Below are positions 22,966-29,705 of a stretch of DNA of 35,885 bases, piece after piece. The stretch spans positions 1-35,885 of the forward strand of contig JAEYRZ010000017.1 in assembly GCA_023435265.1 (NCBI GenBank), given 5' to 3'. Made by a program: the position numbers and the translations under genes. Below the pieces are notes generated by a model, which worked only from the letters and a program-made list of their open reading frames with translations, made no database searches and had not been told where the DNA came from. Source of the DNA: Pseudomonadota bacterium (GTDB lineage: Bacteria; Desulfobacterota; Desulfobacteria; Desulfobacterales; Desulfosarcinaceae). The first letter of the stretch is position 1. The number at the start of each line of letters is the position of its first letter.

Positions 22966-22970
22966 TTGTT

Positions 22971-23219
22971 ATGGTCACGAAACTGATTCTGATTTTTATC
23001 GCCGGTTTCATTGTCGACGTGCTCATAACCAAGCACACCCGTTACGTCGCCCTGAAAAAGACCGCAGGGGCGACAATCCTGAGCGGAATGATCACGCTTG
23101 TCAATTTCGCACTCCTGACCGTGATTCTCAAAGAGAGCGCAGGCAGCGATTTCACCAGCATCCTGGCATTTGCGGGCGGCAACAGTTTGGGGACGTTCAT
23201 GGCCCTCAAGCGGGGGTGA
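22971..23219 (+). CDS. Small membrane protein, 82 aa
   Basis: Two hydrophobic helices: LILIFIAGFIVDVLIT (about 5-20) and TILSGMITLVNFALLTVIL (35-53), then a glycine-rich segment ILAFAGGNSLGTFMALKRG. The ending GGNSLGTFMALKR recalls the last part of small two-helix membrane proteins in which a GN-x-x-GT motif lies in a membrane loop, but I cannot name a family. ATG 22971 has CGAGG five bases upstream. It stands alone behind a strong promoter and is followed by a possible terminator at 23373. Confidence 0.65.
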   Translation: MVTKLILIFIAGFIVDVLITKHTRYVALKKTAGATILSGMITLVNFALLTVILKESAGSDFTSILAFAGGNSLGTFMALKRG

Positions 23220-23372
23220 CGGAGTTGCAGCCATCCGCCGTACGTCTCCATTCTATCCCTGAGTGTCAGCCCCGGAACGCTGGAAAGCGTTTCAAACAGG
23301 ACCTTATTTCCCATTCCGCGAACCCTTGGATCCACGTGTGGCGAACTGCACGGTCGCATGGCTGCAATGCCG

Positions 23373-23394
23373 TCCGCGGCCAAGCGGATTTTTT
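23373..23394 (+). terminator. Candidate Rho-independent terminator
   Basis: TCCGC (23373-23377), loop GGCCAA, GCGGA (23384-23388), followed directly by six T residues. The stem is short but GC-rich and the T-tract is exact. It would end the transcript of the 82-residue gene. Confidence 0.45.
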
Positions 23395-23402
23395 GGTCCG
23401 TT

Positions 23403-23430
23403 TTGACATGCCCGGGGATTCGCTTAGGTT
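23403..23430 (+). promoter_or_regulatory. Candidate promoter of the 127-aa membrane protein gene
   Basis: A perfect -35 TTGACA (23403-23408) followed after 16 bases by TAGGTT (23425-23430), a weak -10. Directly downstream of the terminator candidate and 118 bp before the ATG at 23548. Confidence 0.35.
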
Positions 23431-23547
23431 AAATGCAAGGGTGGCGGGTGATCGCGTCGGGTGAATCCCGCCCGGGGCGCCGGGCAGAAGAAATCCTTGG
23501 GCGGCACCCGTCCACCGATGGAATTTTCATTCGAGACGAGGTTCGCT

Positions 23548-23931
23548 ATGCAATCATCAACACCCAAACCCGGTACCGCATGGGCGCGCGCCATGCTGTG
23601 GAGCATTCTGTATCAGGATCGTCTCGCGCATTGGCTGCGCATCTATGTCGGCCTTCTGGTCGCCTTTGTGGTCTTTATGGGCATGGTCGGGATCATTACG
23701 CTGGACGCCGCCCTGCAGATCATCTTTTTCGGCGGCGTGGGTCTCAGCTCCGGATTGGTATTCTTCATCCGGAAAAGACGATCGTGGCTGCTGGCTATCG
23801 AAGACCCGAGCCTGAAACGGCTGGCGCACGCATCGATGCTGGCGTACCTTTCCTTGAAAGGGCATCCGGCACTGCACGAGCGGCCTGCATCGAAAAAACC
23901 GGACAGCGAACGGGAATGCACGATTTTCTAA
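23548..23931 (+). CDS. Small membrane protein, 127 aa
   Basis: A soluble N-terminal 30 residues (KPGTAWARAMLWSILYQDRLAHWLR) lead into two membrane helices, IYVGLLVAFVVFMGMVGIITL (about 33-53) and LQIIFFGGVGLSSGLVFFI (58-76), then a basic cytoplasmic tail with helix LLAIEDPSLKRLAHASMLAYLSL. ATG 23548 is chosen because ACGAGG lies six bases upstream; longer frames from 23461 or 23518 lack a site. No family recognised. It converges on the DUF882 gene, stops ten bp apart. Confidence 0.68.
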   Translation: MQSSTPKPGTAWARAMLWSILYQDRLAHWLRIYVGLLVAFVVFMGMVGIITLDAALQIIFFGGVGLSSGLVFFIRKRRSWLLAIEDPSLKRLAHASMLAYLSLKGHPALHERPASKKPDSERECTIF

Positions 23932-23941
23932 ATTTCCGCAC

Positions 23942-24907
23942 TCAAGACTGCGGCATCTGCTTTTCAACCACTTCGAAGGCGGGTGTCGTCACTTCCTGCG
24001 GCATATCCTTCCAGGGATTTTCACAGAACGTGGTCCTCACCAAGTAACGTCCCGCCGGCAGTTCCACGGGCAGCCCTGCGCGGATGAACGCCATCTGGGC
24101 GATGTCGCCGAATTTGGGACAGGCCTCTTCGGCGGTCACAGGAAAAACCGGCTCGAATGTAGCGATCGGTTCAACAGCCGCCGCCCCGTCCTTCTGGCTG
24201 TTTTCACGCTCCAGGTAAAACTTGCGCGCAACCCCCACCGGGAAGGCGGTCATGCGGGTAAACCGCAACACCACGGTTTCACCGGCCTGGTATCGGTCGT
24301 AATCGGTCACCAGCCCGATCATCTTGTTGTCATCGGAAATTCCCGTACCCACACCTGAGGTTTTTTCGGTCCAGAAGCGCGGGGGGCCCACGTCTATATG
24401 CACATTGGTGCCCTGGTAGTATCCGGCGCCCCCGAACTTGAGCCGCCGCACATAGTTCCAGATCCGACGGGCCGATACGCCTTCAATGCGGATATCGGCC
24501 GCCATGCCGTACTGGTGCAGGCTTCCCTTGGCGGCCAGATTGCCTTTGTCATTGAGCATCGTATTGTATTCCGGGTCCCGGTATCCCGATACGACGATGA
24601 CCCGCGCACCGGGGCGCATCTTGTCCTGCAGAAAGTCGATGAATTCGATCAGCCGCACCGAAAGCCAAGGCTCCGGCTCGGAAGGCGCGTCGAAAACGCG
24701 GCAGATGGTGGAAAGGGCCTGCGCGTCGTATTGTCCGGGACCGGTGCGGTAGCGGCCGTCGAAGGTGAGTCCGTTCTTGGCGCTGGACAGGCGGAGCTGC
24801 CCGTCGCCGCAGTGAAAAAAGCGTTCCGGTCCCTGGGACCAGGCGCCGGTGGCCGTCGCCGAAAAGAAAAGCACGGTTCCCACGACTAGAAGCAGACGAT
24901 TCATCAT
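23942..24907 (-). CDS. Exported DUF882/peptidase M15-like protein with extra C-terminal domain
   Basis: A 321-residue periplasmic protein. Signal peptide MMNRLLLVVGTVLFFSATATGAWS. Residues about 85-180 form the YcbK/DUF882 (M15, D-Ala-D-Ala carboxypeptidase-like) fold: VSGYRDPEYNTML, then the zinc motif SLHQYGMAAD with H131 and D138, and NVHIDVGPPRFW with H170. All three zinc ligands are there, so murein hydrolase activity is plausible. Residues about 185-321 are an additional beta-rich domain (TDYDRYQAGETVVLRFTRMTAFPVGVARKFYLE, LPAGRYLVRTTFCENPW) not part of the usual 180-200-residue YcbK. Two ATG codons in tandem start it; GAGAG lies some ten bases upstream. Confidence 0.87.
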   Translation of the reverse strand: MMNRLLLVVGTVLFFSATATGAWSQGPERFFHCGDGQLRLSSAKNGLTFDGRYRTGPGQYDAQALSTICRVFDAPSEPEPWLSVRLIEFIDFLQDKMRPGARVIVVSGYRDPEYNTMLNDKGNLAAKGSLHQYGMAADIRIEGVSARRIWNYVRRLKFGGAGYYQGTNVHIDVGPPRFWTEKTSGVGTGISDDNKMIGLVTDYDRYQAGETVVLRFTRMTAFPVGVARKFYLERENSQKDGAAAVEPIATFEPVFPVTAEEACPKFGDIAQMAFIRAGLPVELPAGRYLVRTTFCENPWKDMPQEVTTPAFEVVEKQMPQS

Positions 24908-25012
24908 GTTATGCTCTCGTTCAACAAAACGGATTGCCCCGCCCAGCTTCGGGAGTGGAAAAGACCCAGGATCGCTTATCGCATTTTTTGGGCCCTGAGT
25001 TCAACTTTCAGT

Positions 25013-25255
25013 TTATTTCAGCAGAAGCCGTTTAAAGCCGCGCGCGATGCCTCTGGCAGGCCAAGCGGCGGCGGCATAACCGATAGCGGCGATCATGATG
25101 TGGAGCATCCCCGTGCGGAGCACATTTTCATCCGGGGATAAAAGCAAGGGGGTCAGGACGAGCGCGGCGGCGATGCCAATCACGATACGCCATGTGTCCG
25201 GCCAGAACAACAGGTAAAAGAAAACGTAAGCAGGTGTCAGCGGTCTTTTTCCCAC
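25013..25255 (-). CDS. Small membrane protein, ~80 aa
   Basis: Three short hydrophobic stretches: YVFFYLLFWPDTWRIVIGIAAALVLTPLLL and GMLHIMIAAIGYAAAAWPARGIA. An ATG at 25261 is possible but AGGAG would sit one base from it; the GTG two codons later (25255) has AGGAG seven bases upstream, so I set the start there. It is alone between the DUF882 and SIMPL genes on the same strand. No family recognised. Confidence 0.6.
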   Translation of the reverse strand: MGKRPLTPAYVFFYLLFWPDTWRIVIGIAAALVLTPLLLSPDENVLRTGMLHIMIAAIGYAAAAWPARGIARGFKRLLLK

Positions 25256-25399
25256 ACGCATACTCCTCGAATCGATACCCGGCCGAACTCCCCGACATGT
25301 ACGGCCGGCGCCGATTCATAATTCACCTTCCGTCGGTTATCAACCACGTTCGGCGGAACCAGCGATCCTGGCCAGGAACCGATTGGCCGGATGCGGCGC

Positions 25400-26095
25400 T
25401 CACTGGAGCTCGTAGACCACCGCCACACGGGCCTCGATGCGAATGGTGCCGCGAGAGAATTCGCCTGACCCGCCGTGCTCCTGGACGGCCATGCGGAAGA
25501 CCGGACCGCCGGAGCCGAACTCATGCTCGGCCATGTGCACTTTTCCCAGCGTACGGTTGAATTCGGCTGCCAGCGCTTCCGCTTTGCGCCGCGCATCCCG
25601 GGCTGCCAGGCGCATGGCCTCCAGCTTGAGGTCCGCCTCGCGGCTGGAATAGAGGGCGACCTGCCATATCTCGTTGGTGCCCAATGCGACCGAGCGGTCC
25701 AAAACCGAATCCAGTTTGGAAATATCCGTGATCTCGACCGTGATCTGGCGGCTGACCGCGTAGGTGATCTCCTTCCCGTCCTCCTGCGGCAGGGGTTGGT
25801 GATCGGCCCTTTGAATCAGGAGCTCGGATGCGTTGATCTGATTCTTTTCGATGCCCATGCCGGTCAGCATCTTCTGGACCTGCAGGGCCTTGCGGTCCAC
25901 TGCGGCCTTGGCGTCCGCGACGCTCGGCCGGACCTCGGCCACGCGCATGAATAGCCGCGCACGGTCGGGTTCGACGGATACGGAGCCCTCGCCGGCGGTC
26001 TGGATCGTGGGGATGTGGGTGATCGGAAACGGTTGGGCGGCGGCAGCGACGGCCCATGCCAGCAAAAACAGAATCGACAACCATGCTTTCTTCAT
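25400..26095 (-). CDS. SIMPL-domain (YggE/DUF541) exported protein
   Basis: A 231-residue periplasmic protein. Signal peptide MKKAWLSILFLLAWAVAAAAQ, then the SIMPL domain: TIQTAGEGSVSVEPDRARLFMRVAEVRPSVADAKAAVDRKALQVQKMLTGMGIEKNQINASELLIQ, YAVSRQITVEITDISKLDSVLDRSVALGTNEIW and AARDARRKAEALAAEFNRTLGKV. E. coli YggE lowers oxidative stress by an unknown route. ATG 26095 has AGGAG five bases upstream. It is 49 bp from the RlmK-like gene on the same strand and could belong to that transcript. Confidence 0.92.
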   Translation of the reverse strand: MKKAWLSILFLLAWAVAAAAQPFPITHIPTIQTAGEGSVSVEPDRARLFMRVAEVRPSVADAKAAVDRKALQVQKMLTGMGIEKNQINASELLIQRADHQPLPQEDGKEITYAVSRQITVEITDISKLDSVLDRSVALGTNEIWQVALYSSREADLKLEAMRLAARDARRKAEALAAEFNRTLGKVHMAEHEFGSGGPVFRMAVQEHGGSGEFSRGTIRIEARVAVVYELQ

Positions 26096-26144
26096 AGAAT
26101 CTCCTGAGGATCGCGTTCGTTCCCACTGCGGGCCCGGCCGCCTG

Positions 26145-27104
26145 CTAGACCCCAAGCAGCCAGCAGCGATGAATGCTTTTGCGCTTATGTCGGTAATCTT
26201 CCGGGATGGTGCGCTCCGTGATTTCTTCGATGCGGCCAACCTGCAGCTCCTCCGCGCGCAGCGTGAAATTCTGATGATTGGTGGAAAAGAAGATGCTGCC
26301 GCCCTCGCGCATCACCGCCCGAACGGCATTGAGCAGCAGAGGATGATCCGCGGCGATGTCGAAATGATCTTCGCGGCTGCGCGTCGTGGAAAAGGAAGGC
26401 GGGTCGACCACGGCCAGATCATAACGCCGGTTTTCGCGCCGTGCGCGGGCGAGATAATCCATGGCATCGGCCTGCAGCAATTGATGGGCGGACCCGGTGA
26501 TCGCGTTCAGCGACAGGTTCCGGCTGGTCCAGGCGATCGCCGTCTTGGAACGGTCCACCGAAACCGTGGTGCGCGCCCCGCCCTTGGCGGCGTAACAGGT
26601 GAACGTCCCACTGTAACAGAAAAGGTTCAGAAAATCCTTGCCCGCGGCCATCAGTCGGACCATGCGGCGCGTGTCACGGTGGTCGGAGAACAGTCCGGTG
26701 TCCACATAATCCCACGGATTCACCACGAATCTCAAATCCCGCTCCCCGACCACGATCATTTTGTCCGTAAAATCGATTCGGCTGTAGCGCTTGCCGCCCG
26801 CCTTGCCATAGTAGCGCCGCTTGAGGTGCACCTTGTCTTCGGGAACCGAGAGCGCCTGGGCCACGGCCGCGGCCATCCGGGGCAGCCATTCGGGAACCGA
26901 TTGGGTGCGGGTGTATTCGCCGACCACCAGGTGGCCGGCATACCAGTCGACCACCGCGCGGATTTCGGGAATGTCCCAATCGTAAAGCCGGAACACCTCG
27001 ATGTTTTGCCGGGCAAAGCGTTTATGCAGGTGCGCAAAGCGCTTCCGGATCCGGTTGGCCAGCATCTCCGCTTGTTCGCTGTGGTGTGTTTCCGGAATAT
27101 TCAT
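26145..27104 (-). CDS. rlmK: Stand-alone RlmK-like 23S rRNA m7G methyltransferase
   Basis: A 319-residue SAM-dependent methyltransferase that matches, over its full length, the C-terminal (RlmK) half of E. coli RlmKL, which makes m7G2069 in 23S rRNA. Landmarks: MLANRIRKRFAHLHKRFARQNIEVFRLYDWDIPE, VVGEYTRTQSV, VNPWDYVDTGLFSDHRDTRRMV, motif I FLNLFCYSGTFT (about 158-169), DAMDYL, the catalytic motif VDPPSFS (233-239) and SIHRCWLLG. The N-terminal THUMP and RlmL (m2G2445) half is absent, so this is a single-function enzyme. The start overlaps the acpH stop as ATGA and its own ribosome site is weak, which means coupled translation. Confidence 0.88.
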   Translation of the reverse strand: MNIPETHHSEQAEMLANRIRKRFAHLHKRFARQNIEVFRLYDWDIPEIRAVVDWYAGHLVVGEYTRTQSVPEWLPRMAAAVAQALSVPEDKVHLKRRYYGKAGGKRYSRIDFTDKMIVVGERDLRFVVNPWDYVDTGLFSDHRDTRRMVRLMAAGKDFLNLFCYSGTFTCYAAKGGARTTVSVDRSKTAIAWTSRNLSLNAITGSAHQLLQADAMDYLARARRENRRYDLAVVDPPSFSTTRSREDHFDIAADHPLLLNAVRAVMREGGSIFFSTNHQNFTLRAEELQVGRIEEITERTIPEDYRHKRKSIHRCWLLGV

Positions 27105-27712
27105 TCGGCGCCGCGTCCCTTTTCCTCGAAGGATGCCCACCGACACGCCACCATCTCCCGGGCCTCCTCGAGAAACGACCGGCACTCGCCCTCCATCTGA
27201 CGGCCGCAACGCACTAACTCGCCATATCCTTGGGCCAACGCGTTCAGCCGCGACAAACGGCCGGACATCTGGCTCAGGACAAGCCGGATCGTTTGGGCGT
27301 GCCGATAGGCGACCAGCCAGTCTCGTTCGATCATGCGCCTGGCCACCGGCCTGAAGGCGGCGGGCAACAAGGCCTCATGCGTCTTGAGCAATTGATAGGC
27401 ACGGGCGGCGAATCCGGCAAGCGTTCCCGTTCCCCAGGCCGCCCAGTTACGGGCCAGCAGATGGTCGTAGAAGATGTCGATCAGAATGGGTTTGAGGTGG
27501 CCGAAACGGGCGTCGAGGCGCGCCTTGCTGGCGCGCACGGCCGGATGGCTCACCGCCAGGCGGTCCACCGCGCGGTGCTGGCGCAACCCTTCCAGAACCT
27601 CCGCCGGCAGCGCAAGGCCGGTCACGGCGCCTTTGACCCAGTCGCCCATCAGGTTACCCAGCCGGCACAGCGGTGCCGGATGGGAGAGGTACAGATGCGC
27701 GAGATAATTCAT
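27101..27712 (-). CDS. acpH: Acyl carrier protein phosphodiesterase-like protein
   Basis: A 203-residue HD-like protein of the AcpH (DUF479) family, which removes 4'-phosphopantetheine from holo-ACP. Diagnostic parts: MNYLAHLYLSHPAPLCRLGNLMGDWVKG, LRQHRAVDRLAVSHPAV, and the metal-ligand region FGHLKPILIDIFYDHLLARNW (H and D residues of the HD-type site). Its ATG overlaps the ABC-F stop and its stop overlaps the rlmK start, both as ATGA, so the three are one translational unit. AcpH activity in vivo is debated; family membership is clear. Confidence 0.92.
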   Translation of the reverse strand: MNYLAHLYLSHPAPLCRLGNLMGDWVKGAVTGLALPAEVLEGLRQHRAVDRLAVSHPAVRASKARLDARFGHLKPILIDIFYDHLLARNWAAWGTGTLAGFAARAYQLLKTHEALLPAAFRPVARRMIERDWLVAYRHAQTIRLVLSQMSGRLSRLNALAQGYGELVRCGRQMEGECRSFLEEAREMVACRWASFEEKGRGAE

Positions 27713-29475
27713 GCGCCCGCACCGATGCTTTCCAGCTCCTGCCAGCGACCGTAGGCCTGCTCCAGAGCCTGTTCGATTTCCGATGCGCGGGCCGCGGCCC
27801 GCCCGACCGCTTCCCCGTCCTGCTTATAGAACGTCGGGTCGGTCAGCTGCGCCGTAAGCGCCCGCTGTTCGTTTTCGAGCGCCTCGATCTTCCCGGGCAG
27901 GGCCGCCAGTTCCCGGCTTTCGTTAAAAGTCAGCTTGCGCGGTTTGCTGCGTTTTTCGACTTGCCGGAGCGGTGCCGCCCCGGGTTCGGAATCGCGCTTC
28001 GCTTCCGGCCGTTGCGCCAGCCAGTCGTCATATCCGCCCGCAAATTCAACCACCCGGCCGCCGGGCTCGAACACCAGGGTGCTGGTCACGACATGGTTGA
28101 GGAATTCGCGGTCGTGGCTCACCAGCAGGATCGTACCGGAGTATTCCAAAAGCCGCTCCTCGAGCAGTTCGAGGGTTTCCATGTCCAGATCGTTGGTGGG
28201 TTCGTCCAGCACGAGCAGATTGGAGGGTTTGTAGAACAACCGCGCCAGCAGCAGCCGGTTGCGCTCGCCGCCCGAAAGGACCCGCACCGGCCCGCGGGCG
28301 CGCTCGGGTGAAAAGAGAAAATCCTTGAGATAACCCATCACATGCCGTCGGCGGCCGTTGAAATCGACATAGGCTTCGCCCCCGGCGATATTCTCCTGGA
28401 CGCTCTTGTCTTCCTCGAGCTGGGCGCGCAATTGGTCGAAATAGGCCGTCTGCAGGTGGGTTCCGTGCCGCACCTGACCGTTCCGGGGTGCAACCTCGCC
28501 CAGGAGGATACGCAGCAGCGTGGTTTTGCCGATCCCATTGGGACCGATGATGCCGATGCGGTCGCCGCGCATCACGCGCACGGAGAAATCCGCAATCAGG
28601 TGCTGCGCGCCGAAGCCGTGGCTGATGCCCTGGGCTTCGATCACCAGTTTGCCGGTGCGCCGCGCCTCTTCGATCTGAAGGCGCACGTCGCCGGTCTGGC
28701 TGCGCAACGCCTGCTGCTGTTGGCGCAGCTTCATCAGCGCGCGCACACGGCCTTCGTTGCGTGTGCGCCGGGCTTTGATGCCCTGCCGGATCCAAATTTC
28801 CTCCTGCGCCAGCTTGTGCATGAACTTGGCCTGCTGAGCCGCTTCGGCTGCGAATGCGGCTTCGCGGCGCTCAAGAAAGGTGCGGTAATCGCACGCCCAA
28901 CTGGTCAGGCGGCCGCGGTCCACCTCGACGATCCGCGTGGCCAGGCGGCGCAGGAAAACGCGGTCGTGGGTGACCAGCAGCAGGGTGCCGCGATATTTGA
29001 GAAGATACGCTTCCAGCCAGGTGATGGTGGCGATGTCGAGGTGGTTGGTGGGCTCGTCCAGCAACAGCAGATCCGGATCGCCGGCCAGTGCCCGCGCCAG
29101 CAGGGTCCGGCGGCGGAATCCCACGGACATCGTCTCGAAGCGCGCATCGGGATCCAGTCCGAGGCGGGTCAGGATGGTGGCGACGCGGTGTTCGGGCAGT
29201 ACTGCGCCCGCCGCGGCCACCTCGCGCACGCTGCCGGTAAACCCCGGCGGCAGCTCTTGGGTCAGGTCCGCCAGGGTGACGCCTTTTTGCACGGCCAGCT
29301 GGCCGCTGTCAGGCGTCTGCCGGCCGGCGATCAACCGCAGGAGCGTGGTTTTACCTTCGCCGTTGCGCCCGATCAGCGCGACCCGTTCGCCCTTTTCGAC
29401 CTGCAGCGCCACCCGGTCGAGCAGTGGAACCTCTCCGAAACTCACGCTCACATCTTGAAGAGAAATGATCGCCAT
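27709..29475 (-). CDS. uup: ABC-F ATPase, Uup-like
   Basis: A 588-residue soluble twin-ATPase that acts on the ribosome. Domain 1 has Walker A GRNGEGKT (36-43), Walker B LLLLDEPTNHLD (about 136-147) and a degenerate signature TMSVGFRRR (115-123) instead of LSGG. Domain 2 has GPNGIGKTTLLR, a full LSGGERNRLLLARLF and LLVLDEPTNDLDMETL. Between them, the linker RRTRNEGRVRALMKLRQQQQALRSQTGDVRLQIEEARRTGKL is the Uup/P-site tRNA interaction type. A C-terminal coiled coil (about 515-585, LPGKIEALENEQRALTAQL) confirms Uup. First gene of a unit with acpH and rlmK. The ribosome site is weak; AAAGGG-AA-CCCTTT lies just before it at 29485-29498. Confidence 0.93.
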   Translation of the reverse strand: MAIISLQDVSVSFGEVPLLDRVALQVEKGERVALIGRNGEGKTTLLRLIAGRQTPDSGQLAVQKGVTLADLTQELPPGFTGSVREVAAAGAVLPEHRVATILTRLGLDPDARFETMSVGFRRRTLLARALAGDPDLLLLDEPTNHLDIATITWLEAYLLKYRGTLLLVTHDRVFLRRLATRIVEVDRGRLTSWACDYRTFLERREAAFAAEAAQQAKFMHKLAQEEIWIRQGIKARRTRNEGRVRALMKLRQQQQALRSQTGDVRLQIEEARRTGKLVIEAQGISHGFGAQHLIADFSVRVMRGDRIGIIGPNGIGKTTLLRILLGEVAPRNGQVRHGTHLQTAYFDQLRAQLEEDKSVQENIAGGEAYVDFNGRRRHVMGYLKDFLFSPERARGPVRVLSGGERNRLLLARLFYKPSNLLVLDEPTNDLDMETLELLEERLLEYSGTILLVSHDREFLNHVVTSTLVFEPGGRVVEFAGGYDDWLAQRPEAKRDSEPGAAPLRQVEKRSKPRKLTFNESRELAALPGKIEALENEQRALTAQLTDPTFYKQDGEAVGRAAARASEIEQALEQAYGRWQELESIGAGA

Positions 29476-29639
29476 ATCTTAAGAAAAGGGAACCCTTTCC
29501 TCAGGGTGTGGTACTGAACAACTGTCCTTAGGTCGCGTTTTCGCCACATATCAAAAGAAAAAGGCAAGCCGCAATCAGGTTCTGTTATATCACGCACGCT
29601 GCGGCACCCGGGGCGTTTACTCGGATGAACTTCCCGCCA

Positions 29640-29678
29640 GCGTTTCAGCGGCCGCCGCAGGCGGTCCGCTGGAAACGC
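29640..29678. repeat. Strong nested hairpin downstream of the TPR gene
   Basis: GCGTTTCAGCGG (29640-29651) pairs with CCGCTGGAAACGC (29666-29678) with one bulged base, and CCGCC-GCA-GGCGG (29652-29664) folds inside. It is 28 bp beyond the stop of the TPR gene (minus strand) in a 230-bp gap. No T-tract follows on either strand, so it is not a standard Rho-independent terminator, but it could stabilise the 3' end. Confidence 0.6.
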
Positions 29679-29705
29679 CTGCGCCGAACCGGCGTTGAAA
29701 GCATC

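Larger units (their letters stand above)
22505..22970. other. 466-bp divergent intergenic region with AT-rich leader
   Basis: The left 170 bp carry the NfeD promoter side. From about 22680 composition becomes AT-richer than in neighbouring genes. Contents: a strong sigma70-like promoter (22685-22713), a possible 11-codon leader peptide (22759-22794) and a small hairpin over the ribosome site of the next gene (22950-22965). The stretch 22800-22940 shows no gene. Confidence 0.65.
23220..23547. other. 328-bp intergenic region between two small membrane protein genes
   Basis: Holds a weak hairpin terminator (23373-23394) and a candidate promoter (23403-23430), which together suggest that the genes at 22971 and 23548 are separate units. 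The first 150 bp show no gene or repeat that I can support. Confidence 0.55.

Noticed and set aside
28342..29517. 391-codon plus-strand frame opposite the ABC-F gene
   Set aside because: Antisense shadow; no ribosome site, no domain.
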